A stretch of DNA of 53,144 nt from Desulfuromonadaceae bacterium (GTDB lineage: Bacteria > Desulfobacterota > Desulfuromonadia > Geobacterales > Pseudopelobacteraceae). Location of the stretch: the NCBI GenBank assembly GCA_028712665.1, contig JAQTRC010000011.1, forward strand, positions 1 to 53,144, in the 5' to 3' direction. Shown one piece after another: positions 43,651-51,600 of this stretch; the stretch's first letter is position 1; every line of letters starts with the position of its first letter. Under the pieces are notes generated by a model, which saw nothing but the letters and a program-made list of their open reading frames with translations, did no database searches and was not told where the DNA came from. Both the position numbers and the translations under genes were made by a program.

Positions 43651-44496
43651 TTACGTGGCAGGGAGTTCGTCCTCGATCTTGACCTTTTTTTTGCCGAATA
43701 TGAACGCCACCCACACACTTACCTCATACATCAGGTAAAGAGGAATCATGATCACGAACATGGTTATCAGATCAGCGTGGAAGGCAGCTACGATGGAACT
43801 GGCAAGGAGAGCATATTTGCGCTTGGGGGCGAGAAACGCGTAGCTGACAACCCCTAAACGAGCCAGCAGCAACGTCAGTACCGGCAGTTCAAAAATCAGT
43901 CCGAACAGGAGGACAAGGCGGAGGCAGAAATTGACGTAGGCGCTGATATTAAACCAGCTTTGCAGCCCTTCGGCTTCATACGAGAGTGAAAAGTTGATGA
44001 TGACCGGCCAGATTATGACCAGAAAAAACATGGCTCCGATGCAGAAGGTAATCGTGGCGGCAGTGACGAACGGTATCACCAGTTTACGCTCCTGGCGGGT
44101 AAGTCCTGGGGCGATAAACAGCCAGACCTGGAAAAAGACGATGGGGAGCACCAGGATAAACCCTGCCAGCATGGATATTTTGCACTGGATGAAGAACGGC
44201 TCCAGAGGCGCGCTGTAGTTGAGGGGGCGTTTCTTCTCGGGAGCGTTAACCTCCTGCTCCAGTTTGTAGCGGGTGTAGAGTGCGGGAGACCACTCCTTGA
44301 CCTTGCTGTACGCCTTTTTCTTGATATCAGTCAGGTAGGTCTTGCCGGTCAGCGGTTTTTCAATGAAGTTGAGGATATCGGTGGAAAAGTTCCAGGCCAC
44401 GCCCATGCCGACGACCACGGCGATGACTATGACGACCAGCCTTTTCCGCAGTTCAACCAGATGTTCAATAAAGGGGACAACTCGCTCTTCGCTCAT
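43651..44496 (-). CDS. tatC: Twin-arginine translocase subunit TatC
   Basis: 281 residues with six hydrophobic helices. The conserved N-terminal FIEHLVELRKRL, and a longer than usual first periplasmic loop (about 45-100) with many Lys. TatC binds the twin-arginine signal; in this window the Mo enzyme and the Rieske protein are clients. No tatA or tatB gene is adjacent. Confidence 0.95.
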   Translation of the reverse strand: MSEERVVPFIEHLVELRKRLVVIVIAVVVGMGVAWNFSTDILNFIEKPLTGKTYLTDIKKKAYSKVKEWSPALYTRYKLEQEVNAPEKKRPLNYSAPLEPFFIQCKISMLAGFILVLPIVFFQVWLFIAPGLTRQERKLVIPFVTAATITFCIGAMFFLVIIWPVIINFSLSYEAEGLQSWFNISAYVNFCLRLVLLFGLIFELPVLTLLLARLGVVSYAFLAPKRKYALLASSIVAAFHADLITMFVIMIPLYLMYEVSVWVAFIFGKKKVKIEDELPAT

Positions 44497-44572
44497 GCCA
44501 CATTCCTATCACAGCGGTACACATTCACGCAACACTGATTTGCCGAAATATTGTTGATGCATGGCGGCCAAT

Positions 44573-45001
44573 TCATATCCCGACCGTCAACACAGCAAAG
44601 CCTTCCGCTTTCGCGGCTTCATTCAGCTTTTTGTCAAACGACGAAAAAACAACTTCAATGGTCTGATCATTAGTTGTCAACTGGAATGCAGATGCCAGAT
44701 GTATTGCGTCAAAACCTCGTATTCCGTGCTTTCTGGCCAGTTCTCCGGCATGAATTTCTTTGATGTCTAGGCTTACGTAACGTCCCCATTCGGTTGTGAA
44801 CCTGCTTACGAGCGATTCAAATTCCACCTTATCGAAGTCGCCTGTATTATAGCGCCGGGTCAATGCCGAGAGCAGTTCAGGATACGCTACACGGCTGGTG
44901 GCAATAATATGGGCCTCGGCGCAGCATTCCCGCACATCCTGTGAAAACGCCTCTTCAACGTAGAGTTTTGCCAAACTGCTGGTGTCCAGATACAAGATCA
45001 C
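44573..45001 (-). CDS. vapC: PIN-domain toxin VapC
   Basis: 142 residues, typical length. The acidic active-site residues of PIN RNases are seen at D6 (YLDTSS), E42 (YPELLSAL), D98 (GFDAIHLA) and D116 area (SSFDKKLN). VapC toxins cut tRNA or rRNA unless bound by antitoxin. Overlaps the antitoxin gene by 4 bases. Chromosomal pair near tatC. Confidence 0.9.
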   Translation of the reverse strand: MILYLDTSSLAKLYVEEAFSQDVRECCAEAHIIATSRVAYPELLSALTRRYNTGDFDKVEFESLVSRFTTEWGRYVSLDIKEIHAGELARKHGIRGFDAIHLASAFQLTTNDQTIEVVFSSFDKKLNEAAKAEGFAVLTVGI

Positions 45002-45258
45002 GCGCGTTCCTCAAGAATGGTCTCGGAAATGCTGCCTCCACGAACATGGATACCGGTTATGCCTTCGGGCTTGCCTCCTGACCAGGTTGCTTTTCCGCTC
45101 TTCATCAGTTTGCTCACCAGGCGGCGTTCCAGCGAAAAAGGAATTACAATGGCAACTTCCTTCCCGCGTTCGGTAACAACAATCTCATCGCCATTTTGCA
45201 CCATGTCTACGTAACTGCTCAATTTGGCTTTTAATTCCTTGATTCCGACGCTTATCAT
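44998..45258 (-). CDS. vapB: Phd/YefM-type antitoxin (VapB)
   Basis: 86 residues. N-terminal DNA-binding Phd fold MISVGIKELKAKLSSYVDMVQNGDEIVVTERGKEVAIV and a C-terminal toxin-binding tail. Translated just before VapC with 4-base overlap. An inverted repeat that covers its promoter (45282-45312) suggests autoregulation. Confidence 0.88.
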   Translation of the reverse strand: MISVGIKELKAKLSSYVDMVQNGDEIVVTERGKEVAIVIPFSLERRLVSKLMKSGKATWSGGKPEGITGIHVRGGSISETILEERA

Positions 45259-45581
45259 GATTAAATAACCTCCGGTTCAATGTAACTACCATATTATATT
45301 ATAGGTGGTTACTTTACAATATCATTTTTTCATCAATGTCGTTTCTTCCGGCCAGTTGAAGAAGGTGCATATTTCGGTCGGCGGGAGTTGGCCTTGACAA
45401 AAAATTTGCTTGGTAACTAGGAGAAGATGCGGAAGTCGATTGGGTAAGGTCAATGGCAATTCAGTATGATGTCACCGGAATTTTCGAAAACTTCCCAAGA
45501 CCGTTAAAGCAAATTAAACAGCAAAACCTTGCAAACGCTCTCGCCGCCGCTTCACGCTTCCTGCTTTTTGCCCTATGAGGG
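45259..45581. other. Intergenic region between rnr and vapBC
   Basis: 323 bases. Apart from the vapBC control region nothing firm is seen. A 41-codon ORF at 45453-45578 (+) has no ribosome site of quality and no recognisable content. Confidence 0.6.
45282..45319 (-). promoter_or_regulatory. vapBC promoter with overlapping operator
   Basis: On the minus strand -35 TTGTAA (45314-45319) and -10 TAATAT (45291-45296) are 17 bases apart. The inverted repeat GTAACTACC (45282-45290) / GGTGGTTAC (45304-45312), 8 of 9 matching, surrounds the -10, a good place for VapB-VapC repression. Confidence 0.7.
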
Positions 45582-47957
45582 TCAACGCCGTTTCCTGCCG
45601 CCGGTATTGCACCTGCCAGAACTTTCACCCTTTCCCGGTTTGCCTGGCTGTTCGCGGACACCTGTGTGCGGCTCCACTCCCGCCAGACGCTTGCCGCGTA
45701 AAGGGATACGCGGATATTCCTCAGATCCTGCCGCCAGAGCAGAAGGATGAGACTGCGGGGTTGACGATGCGTGATCGACCAGCACAAATTCAATCCGCCG
45801 AGTGGCGGGAGATACCGATGCCACATTAACCCTCGCCTTATCACCGATACGGTAGACCCTGGCTGTACGCCTCCCTATCAACGAATGCTGTTTCTCGGCA
45901 AAATTGTAAATGTCGTCAGTCAATGTCGAGATATGCACCAACCCCTCAACGAAAAGTTCTTCAAGTTCGACAAAAAAACCGAAAGCGGTCACCCCTGCGA
46001 TATAACCATTAAAATCGTCCCCCACATGCTGCTGCATGTACTGGAGCTTCTTCATCTCCACCACATCCCGTTCGGCCTCCATGGCCACCCGTTCGCGCTT
46101 GCTGGTATGTTCGGCAACCTCGGCCAGCCGTTCGGTGGCAATGGCAAGCTGTTTGGCGGCACGCTTTCCCCCCTCCCGGCCTCCCCCCGCTGGGGGAAGG
46201 AGGTTGACTCCCTCCCCAGGAGGGGGAGGGTTGTGGAGGGGGAACGCCAGCGCAGCCTTCAATATGCGGTGTACTACCAGGTCGGGATAGCGCCGGATCG
46301 GGGAGGTGAAATGGCAGTAGCAGTCTGACGCCAGGCCGAAATGTCCGACATTCAGGGCGGCGTAGCGGGCCTGCTTCATACAGCGGAGCAGAGCGTAGTT
46401 GATCATCCTCTCTTCAGGACGGCCATCAGCCTGATTCAAAAGTCGCTGCAGTTCGGATGGATTGACCTTGTCTTCCACCAGGGCAAATTCGTAACCGAAA
46501 CCGTAGACAAACTCCTGGAAGGTGCGCAGTTTGGCCGGATCGGGGTTTTCATGGACACGGTACAAAAACGGGATATCATGAGAGGTTATGAAGCGGGCGA
46601 CCGCTTCGTTGGCGGCCAGCATGAACTCCTCTATCAGCTGGTGGGCCAGGTTGCGCTCGGCTCGGATGATCCCTTCGGTCAGCCCGGTCAGACCGATGAT
46701 GATCTCCGGTTCGGGCAGGTCGAAATCGATACTGCCACGCTTTTTCCTCATCCCCATCAGGATCAGCGCCAGCTCTTTCATTTCGAGCAGCATCGCAGCG
46801 ACCGGCCGGTTTTTGTCTGCAACCTCGCGCTCATCATCCACGATGATCCGCTTTACAATTGTATAGGTCAGACGGGAAGCGCTCTTGATAACGCTGGGGT
46901 AGAAGTGGGATTCCAGCATCCCCCCTGAGCGGTCAAAGAGCATCTCGGCCGTCATCGTCAGGCGATCGGCCTGCGGATTGAGTGAGCAGATGCCGTTAGA
47001 GAGACGCTCGGGGAGCATCGGTATGCATCGATCCGGAAAATAGACCGAAGTGCCGCGCAGATAAGCCTCACGGTCCAGTGGGCTCTCCTTCTTTACGTAG
47101 TGGGAAACATCTGCGATCGAGACCCAGAGCCGGAAGTTCTCTCCTTCCCGTTTTAGCGACACGGCATCGTCAAAATCGCGTGCCGTCTCTCCGTCGATGG
47201 TCACGGTAAGCAATTTTCTGAGATCCACCCTACCCGCCAGATCCCCTTTGGCTACCGTTTCAGAAATTCGTTCAGCTTCGTCCAGTACATCCTTGCCGAA
47301 GATGTGCGGCAGGTCGAAGCGACGGATAACCGACTGAACCTCCACCTCCGGATCATCCGGCCACCCCAGCACCTCCACCACCCTCCCCTCGGCCGGACGG
47401 TCTCCGACGGGGTAGGAAGTCAGTTCGGCCACCACCTGATGACCGTCCTCGGCTCTACCTCGACCTTTGACCGGAATCGACACCACAAGGTTAAGGCGCT
47501 GATCCTCGGAGATGACGATTGCCCCGCGTCTGGTCTCCTCAAAGCGCCCTACGATGCGGCTGGTTGCATGTTCAAGCACCGCTGCAACACGACCATCCAG
47601 TTTGCCGCCGCCCATTCGGCTTGGCGAAGAGGTGGCCTCCACCAGATCGCCATGCAAGGCGCCCTTCAGATACTTGGAAGGGATAAAGATATCCTCGCCC
47701 CCCCCATCAGGGGTTACAAAGCCATAGCCGTCGCGATGTACTGAAATCCTCCCCCGCAGCGTCCTGCTCTTACCCGGCAGAGCATAACTGTTCCCCTTAA
47801 ATCGGACCACTTCGCCGTCATCAGCCATATCATCCAGCATGTTTTTCAACTCGCGCTTTACGTGCCGCCCCCCGAATTCACGCAGTAATGCGGCGAAATG
47901 GGTCGAACCCTCCCGCTGTTTGAGGAACGCCAGGATCTGTTTTTTGCTGAGTAGCAT
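45582..47957 (-). CDS. rnr: Ribonuclease R with palindromic insert
   Basis: 791 residues from ATG 47957 (GGTGG before it; a GTG 12 bases upstream is possible). N-terminal helix-turn-helix, cold-shock domain (RGRISVHRDGYGFV), RNB catalytic domain with the metal-binding Asp cluster DGETARDFDDAVSL, S1 domain (FNGYIAGVTAFGFFVELEELF) and a basic tail. It digests structured RNA 3'-5'. In the RNB linker the segment FPLHNPPPPGEGVNLLPPAGGGREGG is coded by a palindromic element (46165-46244); E. coli RNase R has ordinary sequence at this place. The frame is kept. Confidence 0.93.
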   Translation of the reverse strand: MLLSKKQILAFLKQREGSTHFAALLREFGGRHVKRELKNMLDDMADDGEVVRFKGNSYALPGKSRTLRGRISVHRDGYGFVTPDGGGEDIFIPSKYLKGALHGDLVEATSSPSRMGGGKLDGRVAAVLEHATSRIVGRFEETRRGAIVISEDQRLNLVVSIPVKGRGRAEDGHQVVAELTSYPVGDRPAEGRVVEVLGWPDDPEVEVQSVIRRFDLPHIFGKDVLDEAERISETVAKGDLAGRVDLRKLLTVTIDGETARDFDDAVSLKREGENFRLWVSIADVSHYVKKESPLDREAYLRGTSVYFPDRCIPMLPERLSNGICSLNPQADRLTMTAEMLFDRSGGMLESHFYPSVIKSASRLTYTIVKRIIVDDEREVADKNRPVAAMLLEMKELALILMGMRKKRGSIDFDLPEPEIIIGLTGLTEGIIRAERNLAHQLIEEFMLAANEAVARFITSHDIPFLYRVHENPDPAKLRTFQEFVYGFGYEFALVEDKVNPSELQRLLNQADGRPEERMINYALLRCMKQARYAALNVGHFGLASDCYCHFTSPIRRYPDLVVHRILKAALAFPLHNPPPPGEGVNLLPPAGGGREGGKRAAKQLAIATERLAEVAEHTSKRERVAMEAERDVVEMKKLQYMQQHVGDDFNGYIAGVTAFGFFVELEELFVEGLVHISTLTDDIYNFAEKQHSLIGRRTARVYRIGDKARVNVASVSPATRRIEFVLVDHASSTPQSHPSALAAGSEEYPRIPLRGKRLAGVEPHTGVREQPGKPGKGESSGRCNTGGRKRR
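46165..46244. repeat. In-frame palindromic element inside rnr
   Basis: About 80 bases in which outer arms (TTCCCCCTCC and GGGAGGGGGGAA, minus strand) enclose two hairpins, CCCTCCCC/GGGGAGGG and TCCCCC/GGGGGGA. The structural plan matches the intergenic element at 38606-38703 though the sequence differs. It yields a Pro/Gly-rich stretch in RNase R. Confidence 0.72.
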
Positions 47958-48286
47958 GATAGTTTCCACCCTTTTGAATTTTGGTCGGTCCGTTTCGGAA
48001 TAATTAATACAGATGTACGTTAAACGAAGATTGGTTTCAATGCTTTTTCAGGATCACAAATCCAGCGGACTCTTTGGTTCTTTTATACTCCTGACCGGGA
48101 CGCTAAAGACGCAGCTTTCATATATTCACGGCTGCATGGTCAGCAATTCTGAATCGAGCAAATATCGTAACCTGGGGACGACTGCTCCTATCCTGTCTGT
48201 TCGATAAACAGAGATCAGCAAAATACAACACCCACGTATATTTTTTTCAAAATAATTCAAAAAATAATACCCTGTAAAATCTGATA

Positions 48287-48324
48287 GTTATGCAATGTGT
48301 AAAGAAACTTTACAGTTGCATAAC
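48287..48324. promoter_or_regulatory. Operator-like palindrome 1
   Basis: Core TGTAAAGAAACTTTACA (48298-48314) nested inside GTTATGCAA / TTGCATAAC, a 38-base palindrome. Binding protein unknown. Confidence 0.65.
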
Positions 48325-48353
48325 ATGCTGAAATCGTTGTTTATTTTATGCAG

Positions 48354-48372
48354 GTGTAAAGAAACTTTACAC
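48354..48372. promoter_or_regulatory. Operator-like palindrome 2
   Basis: Perfect 19-base palindrome GTGTAAAGAAACTTTACAC with the same core as palindrome 1, centred 57 bases away and about 83 bases before the predicted start of transcription. Confidence 0.7.
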
Positions 48373-48410
48373 TTTATTAAAGATGTAAGATGCTGAATTT
48401 ATATTGATTA

Positions 48411-48439
48411 TTGTTGTATGAAGAGTTAGAGAGTAATAT
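48411..48439 (+). promoter_or_regulatory. Sigma-70 promoter upstream of the giant kinase
   Basis: -35 TTGTTG (48411-48416), 17-base spacer, -10 TAATAT (48434-48439). Leader to the TTG start at 48630 would be about 185 bases. Confidence 0.55.
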
Positions 48440-48629
48440 AGTTTGGCAGATGAAGTGGCAAGAATTATGTGAGACAGCAAGGAATCAAAAAACAGCCTCA
48501 ATTATTGCCCCTCAAATCACCAGATGCAAAGTCTGACTCCACTGACCTTACACGCTACAAAACAGACGCAACCCCTTTGTTAAGCGGGGTTTATCAAGTG
48601 TAACTGAAACAGTTCCCTGAGGGTTCAAC

Positions 48630-51600
48630 TTGATCGACTTACCGGGGTACAGCATATCTCAGCTCATCTACCACGGCAGCCGTACGATCGTCTACCAAGG
48701 ATGCCGTTCCCGCGACTCACTGCCGGTCGTCATCAAGGCCCTGCAGCCCGAACAGTCGACATCCGAGAGCATCGGTCGGCTTAGACACGAGTATGAGATA
48801 ACCAGAAACCTTCATCTGACCGGAGTAGTAAAGGCCTACGCTTTAGAAATAACCGGTGGGATATCCGCTCTGATACTGGAGGATTTTGGCGGCGTATCTC
48901 TGAAAAGCGAGATTTCAACCGGCCGGATGGAACCCTCGGCCTTTCTCAAAATTGCTATCGAAGTCGCTAAGACACTCGCCGAATTGCATGCACACCAGAT
49001 CATCCACAAGGATATCAAACCCTCCAACATCATAGTAAATCCATCCAGCGGTCTGACCAAGATCACCGACTTCGGTATTTCATCGCGCCTGCAGCAGCAA
49101 TATTACACAACAGTGATCTCAGACTCTTTCGAAGGCAGCGTCATCTACATGTCCCCGGAACAGACCGGACGCATGAACCGCGCAGTAGACTATCGCACCG
49201 ACTTTTATTCCGCCGGGGTCTCTTTTTACGAATTGCTGACCGGCCAGCTTCCGTTCCAGGCCAAAGATCAGCTGGGATGGGTTCACTGCCATATCGCCCG
49301 GCCTCCGCCCCATCCCCACCTTGTTGATCCGGAGATTCCAGAAGCGCTATCCGCCATAATAGTAAAACTGATGGCCAAGACGGCCGAGGAACGCTACCAA
49401 AGTGCACATGGCCTGGTCGCTGATCTTCAAAAGTGCCTTGAGCAGCTTGAATCCAGCGGTAAAATCGCTTTTTTTGCTCCAGGCGGTCATGATGTTTCAG
49501 AGCGGTTTCAGATTTCCCAGAAACTCTACGGAAGAGATAACGAGATAAAAACTCTGCTGGACGCTTTCAATCGCGTCTGCGAAGGCAGCACCGAGCTGCT
49601 GCTTGTGACCGGTTATTCCGGTATCGGCAAATCAAGCATTGTCAGGGAGATTCACAAGCCGGTCGTAAAGCACCACGGCTATTTCATCAGCGGTAAATTT
49701 GACCAGTTCCAACGAGACATCCCTTATGCCTGCCTGATCCAGGCTTTCCGCGATCTGGTTCAACAAATTCTGACCGAAAGCGATGAAGCGATCGCACGAT
49801 GGAAGAAACAACTGACGAAGGCTCTCAACCGTAATGGGCAGGTAATCATCGACGTGATCCCTGAGGTACAGCTGATCATTGGCGATCAGCCGCCGCTGCC
49901 CGAACTTCCTTCTGCAGAATCCCAAAACCGCTTCAACATGGTTTTCCGTAACTTTGTCGGAGTCTTTGCCAGGAAAAAACACCCGCTGGTTATCTTCGCC
50001 GACGACCTCCAGTGGGCCGACACGGCCTCCCTGAAGTTGGCCCGGCAGATCATCAACGACCCTGACTCCAGACACGCCCTTCTCATTGGAGCGTACCGCG
50101 ACAACGAAGTAGATAATACCCATCCGCTGGTGCAAGTACTGGAAAACGCAGACAAAGTCGGGGCAATGCTCCAGACGATCTCACTTGGGCCACTGGACGC
50201 TGACGATATAACTCAGCTGATTTGCGATTCCCTGGCCTGCTCCTGCGATGAGTCACGCCCTCTGGCAAAGCTGCTGCTCTCAAAAACCGGAGGAAACCCT
50301 TATTTTGTCATTGAACTCCTGAAAACACTCCACGACGACGGCCTGTTGGAATTTGAGTCCTCTCAGGGAAGATGGCGCTGGGATTTAAAGCGGATCGAAA
50401 AGATTTGCATTGCGGATAACATGGCAGAATTGATAGTGAGCAAGATTCGCGGCCTGCCGGGTGCAACCCAGCGCACTTTGAGTTTCGGCGCATGCATTGG
50501 CAATCAGTTCACTCTTGCAAGCCTCTCCCTCGTAATGGCGCGTTCGCAGGAAGAAACAGTCACTGACCTATGGCCGGCTATAAGTGGCGGGTTGATTATT
50601 ACCGACGGCGGCTTCCGTATCAAAGAATCGAATGAAACAGAAACTTCTGTAATTTTTTCCTTCATACACGACGGTGTCCAACAGGCCTCCTACTCGCTCA
50701 TGGAGAAGCATGTAAGGTGCGAGACCCAGATAAAAATCGGACGGCAACTTTTGGAAAATGCCTCTCCGGAGGAGCGCGAAGCCCGCCTGTTCGATATTGT
50801 AAACCATCTGGATGACACTTTGGCGATGCTAAGCGATCCTGCCGAGCGGAAGCTGGTGGCCGGACTCAATCTAAAGGCGGGAGAGAAGGCTCTGGCTTCC
50901 AACGCCTACGAAGCTGCTCTCAAGTATCTCTGTACAGGCATGGAACTTCTGGCGGAGAACCCCTGGATTTCAGATTATGATCTGACCAGCGCCCTTCACG
51001 TCAAACGACTTGAGTGTGAACTGCTCTGCAACAATTTTGCGCAGGCTGAGCGACTCTTCGACGAAAACCTTCGAAACCTTCGCACTCCGGCAGAAAAGGC
51101 TGAGGTCTACAACTTAAAAATTGTCCTCTGTGCCAACCTCGGTCGATTCAGTGAGGCCATAGAACTGGGGGCGGATGCGCTCAGGATGTTCGGGGTGACG
51201 CTGCCTTTCACCCCCGGCAAACCGGCCATACTGCTGCAATATCTAATATCCCGCCGGCTTCGGGCAAGAAAGCGGCGGGAGGGGCATACAACAATTGAGG
51301 AACTCATCCGTCTTCCGGAAATGTTTGATCCGGACAGACTGGCTGTCATGAGTATCCTGTCAAACATTGGAGCGCCATCCTACCTGCATGACAAAAACTT
51401 GTTCGCCCTTATCTCCATTATGATGGTTAATCTTTCGCTGGAACATGGCAACAACGCACTGTCACCGGTCGCATACGCACTCTACGGAATGATGATTACC
51501 GCAGCCTTTGGTGAATTCGATGCCGGGTATGATTTCGGAACCTTGTCGCTCAGGCTGGATGAACATTACGGGGATACCCTTGCCAAAGGGAAGAGCGCTT

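Larger units (their letters stand above)
47958..48629. other. Long intergenic region with operators and a promoter
   Basis: 672 bases between rnr (-) and the giant kinase gene (+). It has a hairpin around 48091-48143 (CTGACC/GGTCAG outer, GCAGC/GCTGC inner), an AT-rich tract, two operator-like palindromes (48287-48324 and 48354-48372), a sigma-70 promoter (48411-48439), and a short GC hairpin (AACCCC 48570-48575 / GGGGTT 48586-48591). A 64-codon ORF at 48013-48207 has no convincing ribosome site and is not called. Confidence 0.6.

Noticed and set aside
45453-45578. 41-codon ORF on the plus strand
   Set aside because: Weak ribosome site, no recognisable content and it ends next to the rnr stop; probably chance.
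48091-48143. Structured RNA or riboswitch upstream of the kinase
   Set aside because: The CTGACC/GGTCAG and GCAGC/GCTGC hairpin is real but short, lies before the predicted promoter, and matches no known family.
48013-48207. 64-codon ORF on the plus strand
   Set aside because: No ribosome site and no signal, membrane segment or domain that stands out; the region is better explained as control DNA.
48634-49066. Minus-strand open frames under the giant kinase gene
   Set aside because: They are codon shadows; the plus frame carries clear kinase motifs.
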